A DNA stretch of 64,000 nt from contig DXML01000009.1 in the NCBI GenBank assembly GCA_019414205.1, positions 171,895 through 235,894 on the forward strand, given 5' to 3'. The position numbers were made by a program, and so were the translations under genes. Under the pieces are notes generated by a model, which was not told the origin of the DNA, ran no database searches, and saw only the letters and a list, made by a program, of their open reading frames with translations. Of this stretch, positions 31,145 through 40,575 are shown one piece after another. Within the stretch, counting starts at the first letter, position 1. Each line of letters begins with the position of its first letter. The DNA is from Collinsella sp. (GTDB taxonomy: Bacteria > Actinomycetota > Coriobacteriia > Coriobacteriales > Coriobacteriaceae).

Positions 31145-31831
31145 CTACAAATAAATCCCCTCACCGAGCTGCTTGTGGAACTCGGCGTGATGGTCGCGTG
31201 CCCAGGTAAAGAGCGCCTGGTCAAAGTCGGTACGCGTGGCCGGGACGCCAAAGACGCCGGCAACTTCGACGCGTATAAACTCCAGTGCCGGCAGCTTGTT
31301 GATGGCAGTGAGGGCAAACGGGGACGAGGGCTCCTCGAACAGATAGCGGCTGCCTTGCAGCGCGTCGCAACTGGTGCACGTGTTGCCGAGCGACGGGGCT
31401 TTGGAGGCTCGCGCGCCTACGGGCTTGTAGCCGCAGCGCTTATGAAGGTAGTCGCGGATCTCGCCCGGCACGCAGCCAAGAGCGGGCACGATGGCGAGTG
31501 CGTTGGCGTTGGCCGTGTCGATGGCAATGTGCCCGGCTTCGTTGGGCGCGTGCGCGATGGCGATGCTCTCGTCGTTATCGGCTCGATAGGGAATGCCGAA
31601 GGCCGCGACCGAGGTCTCTTTGTGACACTTCCAGCACTCGCGCTTGCCCAGTACTAGATATATATACGGCGCAGAGGGGTCGGATCGGTCAATACCGGGC
31701 AGCCACTCGGCAAAGGGCTCGGGGTTGACGCCGCTGGGTACATACCAGATTTTCTTGGTCCGGTCCCATTTGGCGCCCAACGCCTTGGCTTCTTCTTTGT
31801 GCGAAAAGGGAACATCGAGCTCGGTGCGCAT
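31145..31831 (-). CDS. DUF5710-domain protein with a zinc knuckle
   Basis: This 228-residue protein begins with a DUF5710 domain (LDVPFSHKEEAKALGAKWDRTKKIWYVPSG), a short module often found in plasmid or primase-like proteins and thought to bind nucleic acid. It is followed by a CWKCHKET zinc-like motif at about residues 65-72 and a second pair, CTSCDAL, near 150. The rest is not recognised. The start at 31831 was chosen because AAGGAG lies on the minus strand 6 bases upstream. Function is unknown. Confidence 0.75.
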   Translation of the reverse strand: MRTELDVPFSHKEEAKALGAKWDRTKKIWYVPSGVNPEPFAEWLPGIDRSDPSAPYIYLVLGKRECWKCHKETSVAAFGIPYRADNDESIAIAHAPNEAGHIAIDTANANALAIVPALGCVPGEIRDYLHKRCGYKPVGARASKAPSLGNTCTSCDALQGSRYLFEEPSSPFALTAINKLPALEFIRVEVAGVFGVPATRTDFDQALFTWARDHHAEFHKQLGEGIYL

Positions 31832-32057
31832 GGTGGCTCCTTGGTGCTGCAGGTGTAAGTGGCTCAAGGATACCGCAGGGCGCAGACATCGTGGCGTTTT
31901 GCCGAGAAGCTGTGGTGCGGACTGATTGGTTATACCGATGGATAGATCGGCAAGTAGATGGTCGGCTTTTGGCCAGTTGGGCGGTTGGAGCTGCCAGCGG
32001 ATTTGGCGACATAAAACAAAACAGCCCAGATGGCATAGCCTCTGAGCTGCGAACATT

Positions 32058-32132
32058 TGGTGGGCGTTAGAAGATTTGAACTTCTGACCTCTTCCGTGTC
32101 AGGGAAGCGCTCTCCCCCTGAGCTAAACGCCC
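32058..32132 (-). tRNA. tRNA-Val (anticodon GAC)
   Basis: Read on the minus strand it starts GGGCGTTTAGCTCAG. The acceptor arm (GGGCGTT with AACGCCC), D-arm, anticodon stem CTTCC/GGAAG around CTGACAC, and T-arm AGAAG/CTTCT are fully paired. The anticodon is GAC. The 3' CCA is encoded. Confidence 0.96.
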
Positions 32133-32421
32133 GATCAAGGGTGCGCAAGCGCGCAAGGGATAATATAACGGAGCCTGAACTCGGTGGCAAGAACATTTTT
32201 AAAAATCGCTTACATTGTGGAATTCGGGGGCTTCGTCATATCCATTTTAAAAGAGCCTGCTGCCGCGATTTGGCTGTCGCATAATGCAAGGCCATTGCGG
32301 TATCGAGCTATGGAAAGACACCTGCGGAATTGTCCTACCGATAAGCGGACAAGCCTCCAGCTGGTGACTTCGCCGTGGTAAGGTAAGCCGAATTGTTTCC
32401 AGGCTGTTTCGGGGGAGTGGA

Positions 32422-33444
32422 ATGAGCAAAGAGTGTGTCGAGCAGGTCGAAGGCGCAGGGGCTTCGGTGCCGATGACCGATATATCGAACATTGATGTGC
32501 CCGAGGGCACCGACGAGCTCAGCCGCAACACCCGTCGCGCCTGGCGCGAGCGCCTTAACGATGCGTCGTCGCGCAAGATGATCACGGGCGTCTTGGCTAC
32601 GCTGGTGGGCGGTTCGTTTTGGGGCTTCTCGGGCACCAGCGCGAGCTTTCTGTTCGATACCTACCACGTCGACACCTTGTGGCTTATGAGCGTGCGTCAG
32701 ATTCTCGCCGGTCTACTCTTTATGGCCGTGGTTGTTACGCGCGACCGCGAGCGCCTGGTCAAGCTCTGGACCACACCCGCCGATCGCAAGCAGCTGCTGC
32801 TCTTTACCGCTTTTGGCCTGCTGTTCAACCAGTTTTGCTATCTTTCGGCCGTGCGCCTGACGAACGCCGGAACCGCGACGGTGCTCCAGTGCCTGCAGCT
32901 CGTTATCATCATGGGCTACACCTGCGTGATCGATCGCCGCATGCCGCGTACTCGCGAAGTCATCGGCATTGGCCTGGCTCTGGGTGGAACCTTTTTAATC
33001 GCCACCGGCGGCGACCCCACCAGCCTGAATATCTCGCCGCTTGGCCTGGCAGCAGGTCTTATGTGTGCGGTCAGCGCCGCGTGTATGGCGGTGATTCCCG
33101 CCAAGATCCTGCCCGAATACGGCAGCCCCATCGTCACGGGCTCGGCAATGCTCACGGCGGGCGTGATCTCATGTGTCTTCGTGCAGCCCTGGGCGCATGT
33201 GCCGGCACTCGACGCTGCCGGCGTCGAGGCGCTCGCGGTGTTCGTGGTTATCGGCTCGTTTTTTGCTTACATGCTCTATATGCAGGGCGTTAAGGACATC
33301 GGCTCGGTGCGTGCGAGTCTCATCGGAACCGTGGAGCCCGTCTCGGCGACCATCACCAGCGCCGTTATGCTGGGCACGGTGTTTTTGCCGACCGACCTTA
33401 TCGGCTTTGCCATGATCATCGTGATGATGTTCCTCACGGTGTAG
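32422..33444 (+). CDS. EamA/DMT-superfamily transporter
   Basis: This 340-residue protein has a soluble N-terminus of about 50 residues followed by ten hydrophobic segments in two EamA repeats. Typical marks are GSFWGFSGTSASFLFDTY and the second-half VIGSFFAYMLYMQGVKDIGSVRASLIGTVEPVSATI, where the conserved EP ends helix 9. GGGGGAGTGG precedes the ATG. It is a separate gene with its own promoter region and is not close in sequence to the EamA protein at 6069. The substrate is not predictable. Confidence 0.85.
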   Translation: MSKECVEQVEGAGASVPMTDISNIDVPEGTDELSRNTRRAWRERLNDASSRKMITGVLATLVGGSFWGFSGTSASFLFDTYHVDTLWLMSVRQILAGLLFMAVVVTRDRERLVKLWTTPADRKQLLLFTAFGLLFNQFCYLSAVRLTNAGTATVLQCLQLVIIMGYTCVIDRRMPRTREVIGIGLALGGTFLIATGGDPTSLNISPLGLAAGLMCAVSAACMAVIPAKILPEYGSPIVTGSAMLTAGVISCVFVQPWAHVPALDAAGVEALAVFVVIGSFFAYMLYMQGVKDIGSVRASLIGTVEPVSATITSAVMLGTVFLPTDLIGFAMIIVMMFLTV

Positions 33445-33593
33445 CTGGCGCCGCTGCCAAGACGGAAAAGGTGTTGTGCCGCATTTTCGCCAATTGATGT
33501 CCGTGTCTGGAGTTTAGCTGTCGATGCTCAAAATGCCATAAACTAGTAACGTTATGGACTTTTTCATTGCGACTCAATTGCGAGGATTTCTTT

Positions 33594-35906
33594 ATGGCTG
33601 GTAATCACTTTAAGGGCAGCGATAGCGGCCGTCCTGCAGTTCCGCCGCGTCCGAACGGGGCTGGTAAGGCCGGCACGCCGGGCGGCGCTGGACAGGGCGG
33701 TTCCGGTAAGCGCGTGTCCCCGGGCGAGACAGCGATGTTTACCGCTCTGTACGAGCAGTCTCAAAAGGCAAAAAAGACCGGCCGTGCAAGAGGGAATGTC
33801 TTTGCGGGCGGTGCAACCTCCACGTCGCAGCCGAGCGGGGCTCCTTCGGTACCCGCGAACAACGCAGGTGCTGCCAACGCCGCGAATGCCGCCGGCAACG
33901 TTAATGCCGACAAGGCCGCCAACAATACTCCCTCTGCCGGTGGCGCGGGGCTTACGGGTAACCTTGGCACGATTTACACCGGCGCCTCCGAGACTGGCAC
34001 GTTCGCCCGCCTGGATGATAGCGGTGCCGAGTTTGCGGGCTCGGGTTCCAAGGAAGATTATTACGATTTTGGCTTGAACTACGGTGGCGACGCTTCGCCG
34101 AGTTCGACCTCTGACGGTCTGGTCCGTCATCGCCATCGCAAGGGCGAGCGCAAAAAGCGTCACACCGGCGCCATTATTGCCGTTGTAGTCGCGGTGCTTC
34201 TCGTTGCGCTTGGCGCAAGCGGCTTTATGCTGCTTAACTCGGCAAAGACCGTAAAGAGCGAAGCGAAGGAGGCTGTCGAGATCGTCGGTGGCCTTAAGGA
34301 CAAGGTCACGTCGGGCGATTTTTCGACGCTGCCTGACGACGCGAAGAAGATCGATGAGCTCTGTAACAGCATGAAGGCGGAGACCTCGAGCCCGCTGTGG
34401 GCGGCGGCTTCGTTTATCCCGGTGTATGGCAGCGATATCAATGCGGCCCGCACCATGATTGACGCCCTGTCCGATGTCTCGAGCAATGCGCTGGTTCCCA
34501 TGGCCGATAACCTTTCGCAGGCTACGCCCGGCAAGCTGTTCCAGGACGGCATGATTAACGTGTCCGCGCTGCAGGCGGTCGCCGATTCGCTTTCCAGCAG
34601 CTCGAAGGTGTTCAAGAGCGCCAACGAGAAGGTCCAGGGCATTGGCGATACTCATATTTCCCAGGTGACCGAGCTGGTCGATAAGGCCAAGGACGGCTTT
34701 GCCACCCTCAACGGCGCGGTTGACGCGGCGGAGAAGGTCGCCCCCGTCCTTCCCCAGATGCTCGGCGCCAACGGCCAGACGCGCAACTACCTTATGTACG
34801 CCATGAACAACGTCGAGATTCGTGCTTGCGGCGGCTTTGGCGGTTCGCAGGGCCTGATTTCGGTCACTGACGGCCAGATGTCGATTGGCGAGTTTGTTCC
34901 CCGCATTGGACTCAGCGAGGATGAGGCAGTCGAGAGCGTCGACGAAGAGGATGAGGCGCTGTTCGGCAACCACAGTAACCTGTACAACTCGGGCAATACC
35001 TATTCGCCTGATTGGCCCCGCAACTCGCAGCGTGTCGCCGCGCTGTGGAAGTCCCAGTATGGACAGGACGTTGATGGCGTCATCGGTATCGACCCGGTGT
35101 TCCTGCAGTATCTGCTGGGCCTGGTCGGTAATGTCTCGCTGCCCGACGGAACGGTTGTCGACGGCACCAACGCCGCAAAGGTCCTCATGCACGATGTGTA
35201 CTGGAACTATCCGGTCGAGGAGTCGGACGGCATCTTTGCATCCGTCGCCAGCGCTGCCTTCGACAAGATCCTTGGCGGTATCGGCGATGTCGATGTTACG
35301 AAGCTTGTCAGCGCCGTTGAGCGCGGTGCCGAAGAGGGCCGCCTGATCGCGTGGATGAGAAACGATGATGAGCAGAATGCCATCAAAGAGACGGGCATTG
35401 ACGCTTCGCTGCCCGATCCGGATGACCCGAGCGCCGATCCTGTTGCCGGCGTTTACTTTAACAACCTGAGCTTCTCCAAGCTCGACTGGTACCTGAACGC
35501 CGATACGCAGATTGGTCAGGGCGTGAAGAACGGTGACGGCACGTGCTCCTATCGCATCACCGTTACCCTGACGAACATCATGACGCAGGAGGAGGCTGGC
35601 AAGCTGCCCGACTACGTTGCGGCGAGCGCACCCGATGCCGCGCGTGACGACGAGCGTCTGAATGTCTCGTTGTTTGCCCCGACGGGCGGCAACATTACTG
35701 ATCTGACCGTCGAGGGCACCCAGTTTGGTCTTGGCGCCGCTACGTGGCATGGAATCCCCTTCTATTCGGGCACCGTTGACCTGCATGCTGGCGAGACGAC
35801 GACGATCACGTATACGCTGACCACGTCGGCCGAGGCGGGGGACAAGCCGCTTACGCTGCGTCAGACTCCTACATGCCAGGCGGCTCGCGACAGCGCGTCG
35901 GCGTAG
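33594..35906 (+). CDS. DUF4012-domain membrane-anchored protein
   Basis: This 770-residue protein has a disordered cytoplasmic N-terminus of about 185 residues rich in Gly, Ala, Asn and Ser (NAGAANAANAAGNVNAD), a basic stretch RHRHRKGERKKRH, one transmembrane helix (GAIIAVVVAVLLVALGASGFML), and a large extracytoplasmic DUF4012 domain with YLMYAMNNVEIRACGGFGGSQG and DVYWNYP. DUF4012 proteins are common in Actinobacteria and are suspected to act in the cell envelope. ATG 33594 has GAGGA upstream; an in-frame start at 33567 is weaker. A hairpin follows before glmM. Confidence 0.82.
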   Translation: MAGNHFKGSDSGRPAVPPRPNGAGKAGTPGGAGQGGSGKRVSPGETAMFTALYEQSQKAKKTGRARGNVFAGGATSTSQPSGAPSVPANNAGAANAANAAGNVNADKAANNTPSAGGAGLTGNLGTIYTGASETGTFARLDDSGAEFAGSGSKEDYYDFGLNYGGDASPSSTSDGLVRHRHRKGERKKRHTGAIIAVVVAVLLVALGASGFMLLNSAKTVKSEAKEAVEIVGGLKDKVTSGDFSTLPDDAKKIDELCNSMKAETSSPLWAAASFIPVYGSDINAARTMIDALSDVSSNALVPMADNLSQATPGKLFQDGMINVSALQAVADSLSSSSKVFKSANEKVQGIGDTHISQVTELVDKAKDGFATLNGAVDAAEKVAPVLPQMLGANGQTRNYLMYAMNNVEIRACGGFGGSQGLISVTDGQMSIGEFVPRIGLSEDEAVESVDEEDEALFGNHSNLYNSGNTYSPDWPRNSQRVAALWKSQYGQDVDGVIGIDPVFLQYLLGLVGNVSLPDGTVVDGTNAAKVLMHDVYWNYPVEESDGIFASVASAAFDKILGGIGDVDVTKLVSAVERGAEEGRLIAWMRNDDEQNAIKETGIDASLPDPDDPSADPVAGVYFNNLSFSKLDWYLNADTQIGQGVKNGDGTCSYRITVTLTNIMTQEEAGKLPDYVAASAPDAARDDERLNVSLFAPTGGNITDLTVEGTQFGLGAATWHGIPFYSGTVDLHAGETTTITYTLTTSAEAGDKPLTLRQTPTCQAARDSASA

Positions 35907-35943
35907 GGTTTTTCTGGTAGCGCAGATAATCGAGTACCATTTT

Positions 35944-35979
35944 GGGGCGGACAGGCAATCTGTTCGCCCCTATTTTGTA
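35944..35979 (+). terminator. Terminator/attenuator hairpin just before glmM
   Basis: GGGGCGGACAG and CTGTTCGCCCC pair around GCAAT, followed by TATTTTGT. The T-tract runs straight into the AAGGAGAG ribosome site of glmM. Confidence 0.65.
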
Positions 35980-35989
35980 AGGAGAGCGC

Positions 35990-37321
35990 ATGAAGTACTT
36001 TGGCACCGACGGCTTTCGTGGTGAGGCCAACGTTGGGCTGACGGTAGAGCACGCTTATAAGATTGGCCGTTTTGTGGGCTGGTATTACGGCGCCAACCGC
36101 GAGCGCAAGGCACGCGTGATCGTGGGCAAGGACACGCGTCGCTCGAGTTATATGTTCGAGGCGGCGCTGGTGAGCGGCCTGGTCGCGAGCGGTGCGGACG
36201 CCTATATGCTGCACGTGATCCCCACGCCGGGCGTAGCGCATCAGACTGTGGAAGGCTGCTTCGATTGCGGCATCATGATCAGCGCGAGCCACAACCCGTT
36301 TTGCGATAACGGCATTAAGCTCGTCAACAGCGACGGCTTTAAGATGGACGAGGACGTGCTGGAGCTCATTGAGGACTACATCGATGGCAAGAGCGAGGTG
36401 CCGCTGGCAACGGGCAACCACATCGGCGCCACGGTGGACTACATGCAGGGTCGCAACCGCTACATTGCTTCGCTCATCGCCAGCGCGAACTTTTCGCTGC
36501 AGGGCGTCAAGATCGGCATCGATTGCGCCAACGGCTCGGCATCCTCGGTGGCCAAGCCGGTGTTCGACGCACTGGGCGCCGATGTGCGCGTGATCAATGC
36601 CGCGCCCGACGGCTTTAACATCAATGTCGACTGCGGCTCTACGCATATTGAGCGCCTGCAGCGCCACGTGGTGGAGCAGGGCCTGGATGTGGGCTTTGCC
36701 TACGACGGCGATGCCGACCGCTGCCTGGCCGTGGACGAGCGCGGCCGCGTGGTCGACGGCGACCAGATCTTGTACGTGTGCGGCGTGTACCTGAACAAGC
36801 ACGGGCGTCTCTCGGGCGGTACCGTGGTACCGACGATCGCCAGCAACTTTGGCCTGATCAAGTCGTTGGAGCTTGCCGGACTGAGCGCCGTGACCAGCGG
36901 CGTGGGCGACCGTCACGTGTATGCCAAGATGCGCGAGGGCGGCTACAGCCTGGGTGGCGAGCAGACGGGCCATACGATCTTTGGCGATATCGAGCGCACG
37001 GGCGACGGCATTATGACCTCGCTGCGCGTGATGGAAGTGATTCGTGCCGAGCGCGAGACGCTCTCGCAGCTCACGGCTCCGTGCAAGCTGCTGCCACAGG
37101 CGCAGGTGGCCGTGCACGTGGCGGACAAGGACGCCGCGCTCGAGAACATGGGCGTGCAGAACGCCATCGCCGAGGCCGAGGCTGCGCTGGCAGGCGAGGG
37201 CCGCGTGCTCGTGCGCAAGAGTGGAACCGAGTCGGTTATCCGCGTGCTGGCCGAGGCGCCCGACCAAGCATCCGCCGATGCCGCCATGAAGCGCATCGCC
37301 GCCGCGCTGGAAGCTCTGTAA
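35990..37321 (+). CDS. glmM: Phosphoglucosamine mutase
   Basis: This 443-residue enzyme converts glucosamine-6-phosphate to glucosamine-1-phosphate for UDP-GlcNAc and peptidoglycan synthesis. The start motif MKYFGTDGFRG is typical. The phosphoserine is S100 in MISASHNPFCDNG. The Mg2+ loop YDGDADRCLAVDE, the sugar-binding GGEQTGHTIF and the phosphate-binding RKSGTESVIRVLAE are all present. Length matches GlmM. It may be transcribed separately from the DUF4012 gene because a terminator-like hairpin lies between. Its product pool links to the amino-sugar metabolism of the left part of the window. Confidence 0.96.
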   Translation: MKYFGTDGFRGEANVGLTVEHAYKIGRFVGWYYGANRERKARVIVGKDTRRSSYMFEAALVSGLVASGADAYMLHVIPTPGVAHQTVEGCFDCGIMISASHNPFCDNGIKLVNSDGFKMDEDVLELIEDYIDGKSEVPLATGNHIGATVDYMQGRNRYIASLIASANFSLQGVKIGIDCANGSASSVAKPVFDALGADVRVINAAPDGFNINVDCGSTHIERLQRHVVEQGLDVGFAYDGDADRCLAVDERGRVVDGDQILYVCGVYLNKHGRLSGGTVVPTIASNFGLIKSLELAGLSAVTSGVGDRHVYAKMREGGYSLGGEQTGHTIFGDIERTGDGIMTSLRVMEVIRAERETLSQLTAPCKLLPQAQVAVHVADKDAALENMGVQNAIAEAEAALAGEGRVLVRKSGTESVIRVLAEAPDQASADAAMKRIAAALEAL

Positions 37322-37325
37322 GGTA

Positions 37326-37353
37326 GTCATTGGGGACGTTCTTAAACAACTAG
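37326..37353. repeat. Half copy of the GTCATTGGGGACGTTCTT palindrome
   Basis: Twenty-eight bases match the left arm and loop start of the palindrome at 14341-14392 with one difference. The inverted arm is missing here. Confidence 0.6.
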
Positions 37354-37418
37354 GTGGAAAGGGGGCGCTGCGGATTGGTTCCGCGGCGTCCCCTTTGCGT
37401 TGGCGTGTCGGTTATGCC

Positions 37419-38993
37419 TTACAGCTCGTACAGCGTGGTGAACTTGTCCTGCAGGTAGCTGCAGTAGTAGCGGGCGTCAAAGTCCATGCCGCACGCGCCC
37501 TTGATGAGCTCCGGTGCGTCCTTGGCACGGCCCCACTGCCAAATGTGCTCGCCCAGCCAGGCACGGACGGGCGCCAAATCGCCGCTCGCACAGGCACCGG
37601 TAAGGTCGACGCCGTCGCGGCACATGGCCGGCACAAACATAGCGTCGTAGGCGCTACCCAGCGCATACGTGGGGAAGTAGCCAAACGAGCCACCGCTCCA
37701 GTGCGTATCCTGCAGGCAGCCGTGCGTGTCGTCGGGAACGGGAATGCCCAGGTACTCATCCATAAAGCGATTCCAAAGTGCGGGGATGTCCTTGGCCGTG
37801 GCCTCGCCGGCAAACAGCATGCGCTCGATCTCGTAGCGCACCATAACGTGCAGCGGGTAGGTGAGCTCGTCGGCCTCGGTGCGGATCAGCGACGGCTGCG
37901 CAATGTTCACGGCGCGGTAGAGCGTGTCCTCGTCCACGTCGCCGTAGACCTCGGGCGCGTGACGGCGCAGCACCTGCAGCAGCGGTCCCATAAAGGCGCG
38001 GCTGCGGCCCACGGTGTTCTCAAAGAAGCGGCTCTGGCTCTCGTGGATGCCCATGGAAGTGCCGCCCTCCAGGCGGGTGCGCGCATAGGCAGGATTGACG
38101 CCCAGCTCGTAGGCGGCGTGTCCCGCCTCGTGGATGATGCTGTAGACGTTGGAGATGCAGTCGTCCTCGTAGATGTGCGTCGCGATGCGCGCGTCGCCCA
38201 CGGCAAAGCCCTCGCTAAACGGGTGCTCGGTAAAGGCAAGCGTGGTGTCGTTCAGGTCCAGGCCGACGAGCTTCATAAGGTCGAAGCTCATGGCGCGCTG
38301 GGCGGCCTCGGGCACGCGGGCGTGCAAAAAGTCGGCAGCGGGCTGCTGGCCGCGCTCGCCGATGGCGTGCACGAGCGGCACGACCGTCGCCTTGACCTCA
38401 TCGCAAAACGCATCGAAGCTCTTGGCGGAAAGGCCGCGCTCGTACTGGTCGAGCCAAACATCGTATGGGTCGCGCTTGGGGTCCATGAGCTCGGCCTGAT
38501 GCTTAAGTTGGGCGACGATTCTATCCACATAGGGCTCAAAGCTCGCCCAGTCATTGGCCGTCTTGGCCTTGTGCCACACGGCGTCGGCCTCGCAGGTGAG
38601 CCTGGTCCAGGCCTCGGCCTCCTCGGTGGGAATGACGCTCGCTTCGCGCTGGTCGCGGCCGAGTACGCGGATCTCGTCGAGCAGCTGCGGGTCGTCGATC
38701 TTGCCGCCGGCGACGGTTTCGCGTGCCAGCGAGCGCACAAGTTCGACAGACTTTTCGCTGGTCAGGAGCTTATGATGCTCGCCGGCAAGGGTGCCCATGG
38801 CGTCGGCGCGCGCTGCGGCGCCGTTGGCGGGGGCAATGGTCGCGCCGTCAAACTCGGCAATCTTGAGCAGGTACTCGCGGGTCCACAGCTTGCCCTCGAG
38901 CTTGCGGAATTTTTTGACGGCCTTATCGACCTTCATGCTTTTGGGCGTCTTGCCCGCTGCGGGCTCGGCCTTCTTATCGTGCTTCTTTCCCAT
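37419..38993 (-). CDS. Carboxypeptidase Taq family (M32) metallopeptidase
   Basis: This 524-residue cytoplasmic zinc carboxypeptidase removes C-terminal amino acids from peptides. The zinc motif HEAGH is at 288-292, and the family motifs HPFS (257-260), DARIATH (267-273), GTSMGIHESQSRFFENTVGRS and TADELTYPLHVMVRYEIE are present. Compared with classic M32 enzymes there is a Lys-rich N-terminal extension of about 20 residues. The start at 38993 has AAGGA upstream on the minus strand. It is a lone gene between glmM and the pheST T-box. Confidence 0.93.
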   Translation of the reverse strand: MGKKHDKKAEPAAGKTPKSMKVDKAVKKFRKLEGKLWTREYLLKIAEFDGATIAPANGAAARADAMGTLAGEHHKLLTSEKSVELVRSLARETVAGGKIDDPQLLDEIRVLGRDQREASVIPTEEAEAWTRLTCEADAVWHKAKTANDWASFEPYVDRIVAQLKHQAELMDPKRDPYDVWLDQYERGLSAKSFDAFCDEVKATVVPLVHAIGERGQQPAADFLHARVPEAAQRAMSFDLMKLVGLDLNDTTLAFTEHPFSEGFAVGDARIATHIYEDDCISNVYSIIHEAGHAAYELGVNPAYARTRLEGGTSMGIHESQSRFFENTVGRSRAFMGPLLQVLRRHAPEVYGDVDEDTLYRAVNIAQPSLIRTEADELTYPLHVMVRYEIERMLFAGEATAKDIPALWNRFMDEYLGIPVPDDTHGCLQDTHWSGGSFGYFPTYALGSAYDAMFVPAMCRDGVDLTGACASGDLAPVRAWLGEHIWQWGRAKDAPELIKGACGMDFDARYYCSYLQDKFTTLYEL

Positions 38994-39127
38994 ACCATAT
39001 CCTTGATCTCGCGAACCGAGCGCCACGGATGGGCGCACGGCCAGTTTACACAGCTACCTGCCTTGTACCCAGCACGAACAAAACGGAACGCGGCGATATG
39101 CCCAAACAATGTGGTATCCTGTAGCCC

Positions 39128-39412
39128 AATGCGTTGACGGAGAGGGTTTTGCCCGCCGCGTCGCCGGCAAGAGAGGGAAGGTCATGGGCTGTAAGCCTTC
39201 CTGCGGTGGCAAGGGCCAAGCGTTCACTCCCGAGCAGCGACCTCAACGGGCACGCGGCCGGCGGCGGCGATGTCCCCAGTAGGGAAGCCGTGAGCCTCGC
39301 GACAAGGGGCAAAGAGTGGGCGCGGCGGGCCAGACATCCGCCGGGTCAAACAAGGTGGTACCGCGGAATTCAACCGTCCTTGGGCAATGCACATGCCCGA
39401 GGACGGTTTTTT
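39128..39412 (+). promoter_or_regulatory. T-box riboswitch (Phe specifier) for pheST
   Basis: The T-box consensus AAGGTGGTACCGCGGAA is at 39352-39368, where the bulge pairs with the tRNA CCA end. The Stem I base is CGTTGA (39132-39137) with TCAACG (39243-39248). The specifier loop lies between GGAG/CTCC and GCCC/GGGC stems and contains CAAGCGTTCA, giving TTC (39223-39225) followed by A: a Phe codon, in keeping with the downstream pheS. The terminator stem is CCGTCCTTGGGCA with TGCCCGAGGACGG and a T-run (39374-39412). A -10 candidate is GTATCCT near 39112. Confidence 0.93.
39374..39412 (+). terminator. T-box terminator hairpin
   Basis: CCGTCCTTGGGCA pairs with TGCCCGAGGACGG around ATGCACA, followed by six T. 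Uncharged tRNA-Phe would favour the antiterminator that includes the T-box bulge. Confidence 0.85.
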
Positions 39413-39498
39413 GTTACCGAACCGGGCCGCGTTTTCGCAACGTCAGACGGCGGCAGCCGCCTCGGCAAGCGGGGAGCGCGAGAGACGAAAGGGAAGAC

Positions 39499-40575
39499 AT
39501 GAGTCTGATTGATGATCTGGTCAAACTCGAGGAAGAGGCCAAGGAGCTCGTCGCAGGCGCCGACGACGCCGCAAAGCTCGAGGCCGCGCGCGTTGAGCTG
39601 CTCGGCCGCAAGGGCCGCATCACCGGCCTGATGCGCATGATGGGCAAGCTCGCCCCCGAGGATCGTCCCGTGATGGGCAAGCGCGCCAACGAGATGCGCC
39701 AGCTGATCGAGGGCATGCTCGACGAGCGCACCACCGAGATGAAGGCCGCCGCCCTCAAGCACGCACTCGAGCACGAGGCCGTCGACATCACGCTACCGGG
39801 TATCCGTCCGCAGATCGGCCACCAGCACCTGATCAAGCAGATCATCGAGGAGGCCGAGGACATCTTCTGCGGCATCGGCTACACCGTCGAGTCTGGCCCC
39901 ATGGTCGACACCTCCTATTACAACTTCACCGCGCTCAACGCCCCCATGGATCACCCGAGCCGCTCGGCCCGCGATACCTTCTATGTGGTCGACAACAACC
40001 CCGGCAGCGTCGCGCACCCCGAGGCTCACGCCCACGGCGAGTCCGACGTGCTGCTGCGCACCCAGACCTCGGGCGTGCAGATCCACACCATGGAGTCGCA
40101 GAAGCCGCCCATCTACATGATCTGCCCGGGCACCGTCTACCGTCCCGACACGGCCGACGCCTGCCACCTGCCGCAGTTCAACCAGATCGAGGGCCTGGTC
40201 GTCGACGAGGGCATCACCTTTGGCGATCTTAAGGGCACGCTCGACTACTTTGTTAAGTGCATGTTTGGCGAGGACCGCAAGACGCGTTACCGCCCGCACT
40301 TCTTCCCCTTCACCGAGCCGAGCTGCGAGGTAGACGTGAGCTGCCACGTGTGCGGCGGCAAGGGCTGCAACTTCTGCAAGCACAGCGGCTGGATCGAGAT
40401 TCTGGGCTGCGGCATGGTCGACCCCAACGTCCTGATTAACTGCGGCATCGACCCCGAGAAGTACACCGGCTTCGCCTTTGGTATTGGCGCCGAGCGCGTC
40501 GCGGCCCTGCGCTACGACCTGCCCGACCTGCGCACGCTCATGACAGGCGATATGCGCTTCCTGAACCAATTTTAG
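39499..40575 (+). CDS. pheS: Phenylalanyl-tRNA synthetase alpha subunit
   Basis: This 358-residue protein is the catalytic alpha subunit that charges tRNA-Phe. An N-terminal coiled coil (about 1-90) is followed by class II core motifs: motif 2 around TVYRPDTADACHLPQFNQIEGLVVDE and motif 3 GFAFGIGAERVAALRY. DTFYVVDNNPGS is also typical. It has a Cys-rich insertion with CHVCGGKGCNFCKHSGW, a zinc-like feature seen in many bacterial PheS. AAAGGGAAG precedes the ATG. It follows the Phe T-box and precedes pheT. Confidence 0.97.
   Translation: MSLIDDLVKLEEEAKELVAGADDAAKLEAARVELLGRKGRITGLMRMMGKLAPEDRPVMGKRANEMRQLIEGMLDERTTEMKAAALKHALEHEAVDITLPGIRPQIGHQHLIKQIIEEAEDIFCGIGYTVESGPMVDTSYYNFTALNAPMDHPSRSARDTFYVVDNNPGSVAHPEAHAHGESDVLLRTQTSGVQIHTMESQKPPIYMICPGTVYRPDTADACHLPQFNQIEGLVVDEGITFGDLKGTLDYFVKCMFGEDRKTRYRPHFFPFTEPSCEVDVSCHVCGGKGCNFCKHSGWIEILGCGMVDPNVLINCGIDPEKYTGFAFGIGAERVAALRYDLPDLRTLMTGDMRFLNQF

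Noticed and set aside
32058..32132. Integration site (att) in tRNA-Val
   Set aside because: No integrase gene is nearby and I find no direct repeat of the tRNA 3' end within the window.
33564..35786. A 740-codon minus-strand open frame
   Set aside because: It is the antisense of the DUF4012 gene. The plus-strand product has a clear membrane helix and domain, and the minus product has none.
39316..39498. N-terminal extension of PheS
   Set aside because: The added codons lie inside the T-box antiterminator and terminator. MSLIDDLVKLEEEA at 39499 matches the PheS family start.
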